64,000 bases of DNA, taken from assembly GCF_014205275.1 (NCBI RefSeq), contig NZ_JACHND010000001.1, positions 3,596,001 to 3,660,000 on the forward strand, written 5' to 3'. This document shows positions 18,017-26,500 of the stretch, piece by piece (the stretch's first letter is position 1; the number at the start of each line of letters is the position of its first letter). The stretch is from Sphaerisporangium siamense. Its GTDB lineage: Bacteria > Actinomycetota > Actinomycetes > Streptosporangiales > Streptosporangiaceae. Below the pieces are notes generated by a model. It ran no database searches. It had not been told where the DNA came from and was given only the letters and a program-made list of their open reading frames with translations. The translations under genes and the position numbers were made by a program.

Positions 18017-18801
18017 GCCCCGAGAAGACCGCCGCTCCCGGCAGGCCGGTGGCAGGGCCCGCCGCCCCTGGCGGTCCCGTGACGGCGCCCGCCGCTCCTG
18101 GCGGTCCCGTGGCAGGGCTCGCCGCTCCTGGCGGTCCCGTGGCAGGGCCCGTCGCTCCTGGCGGTCCGGTGGCGGAGCCGTACGGCTACGTGCGCGACGG
18201 TGCGGAGATCTATCGCCGCTCGTTCGCGACCATCCGCGCCGAAGCCGACCTGGCGGGCGTGCCCGACGACGTCGCGCGGGTGGCCGTGCGCATGATCCAC
18301 GCCTGCGGCATGGTGGACCTCGTCCGGGATCTCGCCTGGTCGCCCGGCGTGGTCGCCACCGCGCGGGCCGCGCTGCTCGCCGGCGCGCCGATCATGTGCG
18401 ACGCCACGATGGTCGCCGCCGGCGTGACCAGGTCCCGGCTGCCCGCGGCCAACGAGGTGGTCTGCACGCTGGGCGACCCCCGGGTGCCCGAGCTGGCCCG
18501 CCGCCTCGGCACCACCCGCAGCGCCGCCGCGCTGGAACTGTGGCGCGACCGCCTCGCCGGCGCGGTCGTCGCCGTCGGCAACGCGCCAACCGCCCTGTTC
18601 CGGCTACTGGAACTGATGGACGAGGGCGGTGGACGGCCCGCCGCCGTCCTCGGCCTCCCGGTCGGTTTCATCGGAGCCGCCGAGTCCAAGCAGGCCCTGG
18701 CCGATTACGGCGACCTCCCATACCTGGTCGTCCACGGCCGCCGCGGCGGAAGCGCACTGGCAGCGGCAGCCATCAACGCGATCGCAACCGAGAAAGAGTG
18801 A
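18013..18801 (+). CDS. cobH: Precorrin-8X methylmutase
   Basis: A 262-residue CobH/CbiC enzyme that migrates the C11 methyl to C12 to give hydrogenobyrinate. The family core begins at about residue 56 ([15 protein letters not shown]) with the catalytic histidine in [12 protein letters not shown] and the substrate motif [11 protein letters not shown]. The first about 55 residues are an added repetitive segment of 10-residue units ([10 protein letters not shown] and variants), encoded by 30-bp tandem repeats at 18031-18177. The ATG overlaps the cobM stop, so this segment is part of the translated protein. Confidence 0.93.
   Translation: MSPEKTAAPGRPVAGPAAPGGPVTAPAAPGGPVAGLAAPGGPVAGPVAPGGPVAEPYGYVRDGAEIYRRSFATIRAEADLAGVPDDVARVAVRMIHACGMVDLVRDLAWSPGVVATARAALLAGAPIMCDATMVAAGVTRSRLPAANEVVCTLGDPRVPELARRLGTTRSAAALELWRDRLAGAVVAVGNAPTALFRLLELMDEGGGRPAAVLGLPVGFIGAAESKQALADYGDLPYLVVHGRRGGSALAAAAINAIATEKE
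18031..18177 (+). repeat. 30-bp tandem repeats at the 5' end of cobH
   Basis: Four to five imperfect 30-bp units with core GCTCCTGGCGGTCCCGTGGC encode a Pro/Gly/Ala/Val repeat in front of the CobH fold. They are in frame and lie before the first conserved residue of the enzyme. Confidence 0.8.
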
Positions 18802-18808
18802 ACGCGCA

Positions 18809-20878
18809 ATGAACGCCGAACCACAACCCGAACCCCGCGAGAACGAGCCCCGAATCGACGTCCCCCGAAGCGTCCAGATCCGGGGTGGCGAGGCTCGGGG
18901 AAGCCAAGATTGGGACGGCGGAGTCCAGGGTGACGAGGTCGGGGGCGGCGAGGCCCGGGGTAGCCAAGATTGGGACGGCGGAGTCCAGGGTGGCCAGGTC
19001 GGGGGCGGCGATGCCCGGGGCGGCGAGGTCGGGGGCGGCGACGCCCGGGGTGGCCAGGTCGGGGGCGGCGAGGTTCAGGGGGGTCAGGGGCGAGGGGGCG
19101 GGATTCGGGATGGTGAGATTCGGGATTGTGGGGTTCTGGGCGGTGGGGTGCCGGCGAAAGGGTGGTTGCGCGGGGTCGGGGTGGGGCCGGGGGATCCGGA
19201 GTTGGTGACCGTCAAGGCCGCCCGGGTCATCGGCGCGGCCGAGGTGATCGCCTACCACAGCGCGCGGCACGGGCGCAGCGTCGCGCGGGCCGTCGCCGCG
19301 CCGTACCTGCGGGACGGGCAGATCGAGGAGGCCCTCGTCTACCCGGTCACGACCGAGACGACCCGGCACCCGGGCGGGTACCAGGGCGCCATCGACGAGT
19401 TCTACGAGGACTGCGCCCGCCGCCTCGCCGCCCATCTCGACGCCGGGCGCGACGTCGTCGTGCTCTGCGAGGGCGACCCGTTCTTCTACGGCTCGTACAT
19501 GCACATGCACAAGCGGCTCGCGCACCGCTACCCGACCGAGGTCGTGCCCGGGGTCACCTCGGTGAGCGCCGCCTCGGCGGTGCTGGGCCGTCCGCTGGTC
19601 GAGCGCGAGGAGTCCCTGACCGTCCTGCCCGGCACGCTGCCGCCGGACACGCTGGCCGCGCGCATGGCCGAGCCCGGCTCCCTGGCGGTGCTCAAGCTCG
19701 GCCGCACGTTCCCCGCGGTCCGCGACGCGCTCGACCGCGCGGGCCGCCTCGGCGAGGCCTGGTACGTCGAGCGCGCCACCAGCGACCGGCAGCGCATCGC
19801 CCCTCTCGCCGAAGTGAACCCGGCCGAGGTCCCGTACTTCTCACTCGCGATCATCCCCAGTAGGGCCGGTGCCCGTCTCCCCACCGCCACCCCGGCGCCG
19901 GGCGAGGCGAGCCACGGCGGCACGGTGCCGTACGGGACGCATCATGGCGAGGCGGAGCGGCGCGAGTCGGTCCCGTTCTCGGCCGAGCAGAGCCGTGGCG
20001 AGGTGGAGCGGCGTGAGGTGGTGCCGGTTCCGGTCGAGCAGGGGAGCCATGGCGGAGCGGTGGCGTATGGGGAGGTAGAGCTGCGGGGGCCGGGGTCGGT
20101 TCCGGACGGGCAGGTGGGTCGGGGGGACGTGCGGCGGGGGGAGGTGGCCGTTGTGGGGCTTGGGCCTGCGGGGCAGGCGTGGCTGACGCCTGAGGCACAG
20201 GACGCGCTGGCCCGTGCCGACGACCTCGTGGGGTACGGCCCGTACCTGGACCGGGTGCCGCCCAACCCGCGTCAGCGGCGGTACCCGTCCGACAACCGCG
20301 TGGAGGCCGAGCGCGCCGCCCACGCCCTGGAACTGGCCGGGGCAGGCTCGCGCGTGGCCGTCGTCTCCTCAGGTGACCCGGGCGTCTTCGCCATGGCGGC
20401 GGCGGTGCTGGAGGTGGCGTGCGAGCCGAGGTTCGCCGACGTGCCGGTGCGCGTGGTGCCCGGGCTGACCGCGGCCCAGGCGGTCGCCGCCCGCGCGGGC
20501 GCGCCGCTCGGCCACGACTACTGCGTCCTGTCCCTGTCCGACCGGCTCAAGCCCTGGGACGTCATCGCCGCCCGCCTGACCGCCGCCGCCCGCGCCGACC
20601 TCGTGATCGCCATCTACAACCCGGCCTCACGCGCCCGCCGCCGGCAGGTGGAGGCGGCCCGCGACCTGCTACTGCGGCACCGCGCCCCGGACACTCCCGT
20701 CGTGGTCGGGCGCGACGTCGGCGGCCCCGCCGAGAACGTCCACATCACGACCCTGGACAAGCTGGACGTCAACGACATCGACATGCGCTGCCTGCTACTG
20801 ATCGGCTCCTCAACAACCCGCCACGCCACCCGAAACGGCGGCCCTGCCGTCTACACCCCCCGCCGCTACCCGGCCTGA
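18809..20878 (+). CDS. cobIJ: Fused precorrin-2 C20-methyltransferase / precorrin-3B C17-methyltransferase
   Basis: A 689-residue fusion. CobI spans about residues 119-350 (GVGVGPGDPELVTVKAARV, LCEGDPFFYGSYMHMH, VVPGVTSVSAAS). CobJ spans about 445-689 (VAVVGLGPAGQAWLTPEA, VSSGDPGVFAMAAAV, PGLTAAQAVAARAGAPLGHD). It adds the C20 methyl and later the C17 methyl with ring contraction. Residues 26-115 are a Gly-rich repeat (two 20-residue units, then 10-residue units), and about 352-444 is a second repetitive linker with two copies of a GE(A/V)ERRE unit. CobIJ fusions are known in actinobacteria; the long repeats are not usual. The start is 7 nt after cobH. Confidence 0.93.
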   Translation: MNAEPQPEPRENEPRIDVPRSVQIRGGEARGSQDWDGGVQGDEVGGGEARGSQDWDGGVQGGQVGGGDARGGEVGGGDARGGQVGGGEVQGGQGRGGGIRDGEIRDCGVLGGGVPAKGWLRGVGVGPGDPELVTVKAARVIGAAEVIAYHSARHGRSVARAVAAPYLRDGQIEEALVYPVTTETTRHPGGYQGAIDEFYEDCARRLAAHLDAGRDVVVLCEGDPFFYGSYMHMHKRLAHRYPTEVVPGVTSVSAASAVLGRPLVEREESLTVLPGTLPPDTLAARMAEPGSLAVLKLGRTFPAVRDALDRAGRLGEAWYVERATSDRQRIAPLAEVNPAEVPYFSLAIIPSRAGARLPTATPAPGEASHGGTVPYGTHHGEAERRESVPFSAEQSRGEVERREVVPVPVEQGSHGGAVAYGEVELRGPGSVPDGQVGRGDVRRGEVAVVGLGPAGQAWLTPEAQDALARADDLVGYGPYLDRVPPNPRQRRYPSDNRVEAERAAHALELAGAGSRVAVVSSGDPGVFAMAAAVLEVACEPRFADVPVRVVPGLTAAQAVAARAGAPLGHDYCVLSLSDRLKPWDVIAARLTAAARADLVIAIYNPASRARRRQVEAARDLLLRHRAPDTPVVVGRDVGGPAENVHITTLDKLDVNDIDMRCLLLIGSSTTRHATRNGGPAVYTPRRYPA
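18885..19090 (+). repeat. 60-bp and 30-bp tandem repeats at the 5' end of cobIJ
   Basis: Two nearly identical 60-bp units (GGCGAGGC.CGGGG.AGCCAAGATTGGGACGG...) are followed by about three 30-bp units built on GGTCGGGGGCGGCGA. They encode 20-residue units GGEARGSQDWDGGVQG(D/G)(E/Q)VG and then 10-residue GG(D/E)ARGG(E/Q)VG units. All are in frame, before the CobI core. The units differ at few positions, so the expansion looks recent. Confidence 0.85.
19905..20140 (+). repeat. Repetitive linker between CobI and CobJ domains
   Basis: A low-complexity stretch with two copies of a 51-54 bp unit (starting GGCGAGGCGGAGCGGCGCGA and GGCGAGGTGGAGCGGCGTGA) plus SHGG(T/A)V(P/A)YG repeats. It joins the two methyltransferase domains and is far more G-rich than the flanking code. 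Confidence 0.7.
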
Positions 20879-21026
20879 TCTGACGTGCCGCGCCTCGCCA
20901 TCCGGGTATCCCTGGGAAGACCGAGCCGCCGGTGCCGGGACGGTTCGAGTGCTGTGTTCGCGAGTGGGTGGGAGGGGCGTGAGTCCGTCGGGTAGTTGCG
21001 TGACGACGCGAGTTCGACCCGGGTGC

Positions 21027-21767
21027 TCACAGCAAGGTACGCACCCAGGCGAGTGCGGCCTCCACGGTCTCGGCCACGCGGCAGTCCGGTAGCGGCGGGC
21101 GGCGTACGACGACGACCGGCAGGCCGAGATCCCGGGCGGCGGCCAGTTTGGCCACGGTCATCGTCCCGCCGCTGTCCTTGGTCACCAGGACGTCGATCCG
21201 GTGCTCGCGCATCAGCGACCGCTCGCCGTCCGGGGTGTACGGCCCGCGGTCCAGGATGAGGTGGTGGCGCGCGGGCAGGGGCGGCTCGGGCGGGTCCACC
21301 GTGCGGATCAGGAACCACAATGCGTCCAGGCCCGCGAACACGGGCAGGCCCTGGCGGCCGGTCGTCAGGAAGACCCTGCGGCCCAGGGAGGGCAGGGACG
21401 CGGCGGCCTCCTCCAGCGACCGCGCCCAGTGCCAGTCGTCCCCCTTCTCGGCGCGCCAGCCCGGACGCCTGAGCACCAGCAGCGGGACCCCGGCCTGTTC
21501 GGTGGCCCGGACGGCGGAGACGGTGATCCGCTCCGCGAAGGGGTGCGTGGCGTCGACCACCGCGCGTATGCGCTGGTCACGAAGCCATGCGGCCATCAGC
21601 TCCGGGCCGCCGAACCCGCCGACGCGGACCTCGCCCTCCGGCAGCCGCGGGTCGCTCACCCGCCCGGCCAGCGACGAGACCACGCGCACCTCCGGACGGC
21701 CCGCGAGCGCCGCCGCCAGCCGCCGCGCCTCCCCCGTGCCGCCGAGTATCAGCACCCCCGCCGTCAC
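21027..21767 (-). CDS. cobK: Precorrin-6A reductase (cobalt-precorrin-6A type)
   Basis: A 246-residue CobK/CbiJ family reductase using NADPH on precorrin-6A. It begins VTAGVLILGGTGEARRLA, the nucleotide-binding loop, with VDATHPFAERI and a late LVTKDSGG motif, all family marks. The GTG at 21767 has AGGAGG about 5 nt upstream. It follows cobG on the same strand after 41 bp, so cobG-cobK is a two-gene unit. It is convergent with cobIJ, with a 148-bp gap in which I see nothing. Confidence 0.93.
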   Translation of the reverse strand: MTAGVLILGGTGEARRLAAALAGRPEVRVVSSLAGRVSDPRLPEGEVRVGGFGGPELMAAWLRDQRIRAVVDATHPFAERITVSAVRATEQAGVPLLVLRRPGWRAEKGDDWHWARSLEEAAASLPSLGRRVFLTTGRQGLPVFAGLDALWFLIRTVDPPEPPLPARHHLILDRGPYTPDGERSLMREHRIDVLVTKDSGGTMTVAKLAAARDLGLPVVVVRRPPLPDCRVAETVEAALAWVRTLL

Positions 21768-21808
21768 CGCGCCTCCTAATGCATCTCGCGCATGAGCACG
21801 AAGCTCCG

Positions 21809-23323
21809 TCAGCGCGCCTCGCGGGCCGCGGTGACGGCGGCGGCGACGTCCTCGATGTCCGCGGCGCGCACGCTCCCGCCTCCAGCCTCGACCCGGTACC
21901 CATCCCCAGTGGCCACCACCAGCACGGCATCCCCGCTCGGCCGCCCACACCGACGCTCACACCCCACCCAGTGCACCGGCAGCGGCACGCCGCGAGGACC
22001 GGCGGCCTCGACTGTGGCGGGGCCGGGACCGCCCTGTGGGGTGAAGTAGGTGGTGGCGGCCTGGTGGGTGGCTTGGGCGGCGTCGGACTGGACGTCGGAG
22101 AGGGACTTCTCGCATCCTGGCCGCCCGGCGCAGGATGACACCCCGCTCCATGGGGAACGCGGATCGGTGACCAGCCCGGCCTCCTCCGACCGCGATCGAC
22201 ACTGCTCCGCGTCCTCCGGGGCCAGTCCGGGCACGATCACGCCGCGCCACGGCGTCAGCCGCACCTCGCCCGACCCCACGCGCGCCGCCGCCGCCAGCAC
22301 GGCCGTCTGCGCGGCCGTCAGCCGTCCGAGTGGCGGCATGACGACGAGCGCCACCCGCCCGTCGGCCTGCGGCATCAGCCCGAGTAGCGGGGCACCCGGC
22401 TCCCGGGGGAGTACGGCCTCACCTGCCGCAGCGCGACCCGGTGCCGAAGATCGAGGGGGCGCGGGGAGGCGCGTGGTGATCGCTTCGGGGCCGTCGGTCA
22501 GTTCCGCGACGCGCCAGGCGGCGGAACCCCGCGCCGCGCGCTCGGCGAGGAACGCCTCCGCGGCGTCGATCATGAGGTTCACGGCCTCGTGCGGCCCCGC
22601 CCGCAGACCGGTGTCCCGCCCGGCCAGCAGAACCACGCCCTGGACGGATACGGCCGGCTTACTAGCGGACGCGGCCGGCTCGTGAGCGGACGTGGCGGGC
22701 TCGTGCATGGATGTGGCCGGCTCGTAAGCGGGTGCGGGCGGCCGGTGAGGGGAGCGGAGCGGAGACTCAGCGGATGCGGGGACCGACAGGGGGATGTACG
22801 CGATGTCGGCGGGGAGGTGGGCGACGTCGCCGCGGCCGTCGTCCAGGGTGAACAGGAAGCGGCCGGGGAGTTCGGCGAGGGCCGGGCGGGAGACCAGCAT
22901 GGCGTCCAACTCACGGACCAGCGGGGCGATTTCCAGGAGCCCGCGGCCGTCCAGCCCCGCCAAGGGGGAGGCCAGGATGTTCCGCACCCGTTCGTGCGTG
23001 GCCGAAGGGAGGAGGCCGGCGGCGGCCATCCGCTCGGCGAATCGTGCCGCGGCCGGGCCGGTGAGCCCGCGTACCTGCACGTTCGCCCGCGAGGTCAGCT
23101 CGACGACCCCCGAGCCGAGGTCCGCCGCCGCCGCGCCGAGTTCGCGCAGCCGCCTGGCCGTGAGCAGCCCTCCCGGGACGCGGACCCGGGCCACGGCGCC
23201 GTCCGCCGCGGGATGCGTCTGCAGGGCACCGGGACAGGCGTCCCGCCGCGCCCGCTCGGGAAAGTCCACGACCTCCACGCCGAGGATCGTAACCCCAGAC
23301 CCGAGCGCCGTGGAGCGGAGCAT
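21809..23323 (-). CDS. cobG: Precorrin-3B synthase (CobG)
   Basis: A 504-residue ferredoxin-type sulfite/nitrite reductase homologue that hydroxylates precorrin-3A with O2, the step that marks the aerobic B12 route. The siroheme/[4Fe-4S] cysteines appear as SSCAGRPGCEKSLSD and VGCERRCGRP in the C-terminal half; two half-repeats of the fold are visible. Four 21-bp tandem units (22651-22734) encode a (Y/H)EPA(T/A)S(M/A)-type insertion between them. The ATG at 23323 is used, but the ribosome site is weak and a later GTG is possible. It is divergent from the cobN riboswitch. Confidence 0.88.
   Translation of the reverse strand: MLRSTALGSGVTILGVEVVDFPERARRDACPGALQTHPAADGAVARVRVPGGLLTARRLRELGAAAADLGSGVVELTSRANVQVRGLTGPAAARFAERMAAAGLLPSATHERVRNILASPLAGLDGRGLLEIAPLVRELDAMLVSRPALAELPGRFLFTLDDGRGDVAHLPADIAYIPLSVPASAESPLRSPHRPPAPAYEPATSMHEPATSAHEPAASASKPAVSVQGVVLLAGRDTGLRAGPHEAVNLMIDAAEAFLAERAARGSAAWRVAELTDGPEAITTRLPAPPRSSAPGRAAAGEAVLPREPGAPLLGLMPQADGRVALVVMPPLGRLTAAQTAVLAAAARVGSGEVRLTPWRGVIVPGLAPEDAEQCRSRSEEAGLVTDPRSPWSGVSSCAGRPGCEKSLSDVQSDAAQATHQAATTYFTPQGGPGPATVEAAGPRGVPLPVHWVGCERRCGRPSGDAVLVVATGDGYRVEAGGGSVRAADIEDVAAAVTAAREAR
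22651..22734 (-). repeat. Four in-frame 21-bp tandem units inside cobG
   Basis: Four consecutive 21-bp units (on the + strand beginning CGGCCGGCTTACTAGCGGACG) encode four 7-residue repeats related to HEPATSA in CobG. They lie in a loop between the two halves of the protein. Confidence 0.85.
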
Positions 23324-23370
23324 CCCGCCTAGAGGGCGCGGCCGATTTCGCCATGGGCGGTGGTGGCGTG

Positions 23371-23532
23371 GTCTGATAGGGGCGACGGCGTTATGGAGGA
23401 AGCCGGTGTGAGTCCGGCGCGGTCCCGCCACTGTTACCGGGGAGTCAACCCCACCTGAAGGCCACGGCCCGGCGACGGGCGGGAAGGCCGGGGTGAAGCG
23501 CCGATCCGGGAGCCAGGAGACTCCGAGCCGTG
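23371..23532 (+). promoter_or_regulatory. Cobalamin riboswitch upstream of cobN
   Basis: The cobN leader contains GGAAGCCGGTGTGAGTCCGG at about 23398-23417, the invariant GCCACTG at 23427-23433, GGGGAGTCAACCCC, and the typical 3' core GGGAGCCAGGAGAC near 23508. This is a second B12 riboswitch, longer than the one before cbtB. The cobN start lies about 48 nt further on. Limits are estimated. Confidence 0.92.
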
Positions 23533-23579
23533 TATGGACCCGCTACCCGGGGCGCGGACCCCGAGTGAGGAAACGTGCC

Positions 23580-26500
23580 GTGCGCGAACTCCCTGTTCTG
23601 CTGCTGTCCACCTCCGACACCGACCTGCTCAGCGCGCGCGCGAGCGGTCTGCCGTACCGGCTCGGCAACCCCGCCCGGCTGGCCCCCGCCGACCTTCCTC
23701 CTCTGCTGGAGGGCGCCGGGCTCGTGGTCGTCCGCCTGCTGGGCGGCCGGCGCGTCTGGGAGGAAGGGCTGGACGCCGTGCTGGCCGGGCCCCGCCCGGT
23801 CGTGGTGCTCGGCGGTGAGCAGGCTCCCGACGCCGAGCTGATGGAGCTGTCCACGGTGCCGGGCGGCGTGTGCGCGGAGGCGCACGCCTACCTGGCCCAC
23901 GGCGGCCCGGCGAACCTGGCCGAGCTGCACCGCTTCCTGTCCGACACCGTCCTGCTGACCGGCCACGGCTTCGCCCCGCCCACCCCCACCCCGAGCTGGG
24001 GCGTCCTGGACCGCCCGCGACCGTCGGGGGCGCAGGGTGTACGACCCGCGGGGGCGAACCAGACGCTGGGCGCCCATGCTCAGGATGCGTCGTCTGAGGA
24101 AGGGCAGGGGGCATGGTCTGCGGAGGGGCAGGGGACGCGGCCTGTGGAGGCGCACGAGGAGCGGCCGCTGGTGGGGGTGCTTTATTACCGGGCGCATCAT
24201 GTGGCGGGGAACACGCGGTTCGTTGAGGTTTTGTGTGACGCCGTTGAGGAGGGTGGGGGGCGGGCGTTGGCGGTGTACTGTGCGTCGCTGCGGGCACCGG
24301 AGCCGGGGCTGCTGGAGGTGCTGGCTCAGGTGGACGCGCTGGTGGTCACCGTGCTCGCGGCGGGAGGTACGCGGCCCGCGACCGCGTCGGCGGGGGGTGA
24401 CGACGAGGCGTGGGACGTGGGGGCGCTGGCGAGGCTGGACGTGCCCGTCCTGCAGGGGCTGTGCCTCACGGGGGACCGCGCGACGTGGCTGGAGAGCGAC
24501 GACGGCCTGTCGCCGCTGGACGCCGCCTCGCAGGTGGCCATCCCGGAGTTCGACGGGCGGATCATCACCGTCCCCTTCTCGTTCAAGGAGATCGACGCCG
24601 ACGGCCTGCCCGTCTACGTGGCCGACCCCGAGCGCGCCGCCCGGGTCGCGGGCATCGCGGTCCGGCACGCCGCGCTCCGGCACGTGCCCCCGCCCGCGAG
24701 GCGGGTCGCCGTGATGCTGTCGGCGTACCCGACCAAGCACGCCCGCATCGGCAACGCGGTCGGTCTCGACACGCCCGCCAGCGTCGTACGGCTGCTGGCC
24801 GCGATGCGGGACCAGGGGTACGACATCGGGGCCGCGGGCGAGATCCCCGGCGTGGCGGAGGAGGACGGCGACGCGCTGATCCACGCGCTCATCGCCGCGG
24901 GCGGCCAGGACCAGGACTGGCTGACCGAGGAGCAGCTCGCCGGCAACCCCGTGCGCGTCTCGGCCGCCCGCTACGGCGCCTGGTACGCCACCCTGCCCGA
25001 GGATCTGCGCACCCGCATGGAGCGGCACTGGGGCCCGCCGCCGGGCGAGCTGTTCGTCGACCGTTCCCGCGACCCCGGGGGCGAGATCGTTCTGGCGGCG
25101 CTGCGCGCCGGCAACGTCGTGGTGATGGTGCAGCCGCCGCGCGGGTTCGGCGAGAACCCCATCGCGATCTACCACGACCCCGACCTGCCGCCGAGCCACC
25201 ATTTCCTGGCCGCCTACCGCTGGCTGCGCGACGGCTTCGGCGCGCACGCCGTCGTCCACGTCGGCAAGCACGGCAACCTGGAGTGGCTCCCGGGCAAGTC
25301 GGCCGGCATGTCGGCCTCCTGCGGCACCGACGCCGCGCTCGGCGACCTGCCGCTCATCTACCCGTTCCTGGTCAACGACCCCGGCGAGGGCACGCAGGCC
25401 AAGCGCCGCGCCCACGCCGTCCTGGTGGACCATCTCGTGCCGCCGATGGCCCGCGCCGACGGCTACGGCGACATGGCGCGCCTGGAGCAGCTCCTGGACG
25501 AGCACGCCTCGATCGCCGCGATGGACCCGGCCAAGCTGCCGGCGATCCGCGCCCAGATCTGGACGCTGATCCAGGCCGCGCGCCTGGACCACGACCTCGG
25601 GGTGGCGGACCGGCCGCACGACGCCGAGTTCGACGACTTCCTGCTGCACGTGGACGGGTGGCTGTGCGAGGTCAAGGACGTGCAGATCCGCGACGGGCTG
25701 CACGTGCTCGGCCAGGCCCCGGAGGGACGCGCCCGCGTGGACCTCGTGCTGGCCATGCTGCGGGCCCGGCAGATGTGGGCGGGCGGCGTCGCGCTGCCGG
25801 GCCTGCGCGAGGCGCTCGGCCTCACCGAGGACGGCGCCGCCGGGCGCGCCGAGACCGACAGGGCCGAGGGCCTGGCGGCGGCCCTGGTCGAGGGCATGGA
25901 GGAGCGCGGCTGGGATCCGGCCGCGGCGGCCGAGGTGTGCGCGTCCGTCCTCGGCGCCGTGGAGGAGACGCGGGACGCCGTGGTGCGGGTGCTGGAGTTC
26001 GCGGCCACCGAGGTCGTGCCGCGGCTGGCGGGGACGGCCGGCGAGATCGGGGCGGTGCTGCACGCTCTGGACGGCGGGTACGTCCCGGCGGGGCCCAGCG
26101 GTTCGCCGTTGCGCGGCCTGGTCAACGTGCTGCCGACCGGCCGCAACTTCTACTCGGTGGACCCGAAGGCGGTGCCGAGCCGGCTCGCGTGGGAGACGGG
26201 GCAGGCGATGGCCGACTCCCTGCTCGCCCGCTACCGCGCCGACACCGGCGAGTGGCCCCGTTCGGTCGGCCTGTCCATCTGGGGCACCAGCGCCATGCGG
26301 ACGGCGGGGGACGACGTGGGGGAGGTGCTGGCCCTGCTCGGCGTCCGCCCGGTGTGGGACGAGGCGTCCCGGCGGGTCACGGGCCTGGAGGCGGTGCCCG
26401 CCGCTGAGCTGGGCCGTCCCCGCGTGGACGTGACGGTCCGCATCAGCGGGTTCTTCCGTGACGCGTTCCCGCACGTCGTGGCCATGCTGGACGACGCCGT

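Noticed and set aside
20995..21030. GAGTTCGACCCGGGTGCTC looked like a tRNA T-arm
   Set aside because: No acceptor, D or anticodon arms could be built around it, and it runs into the end of cobK.
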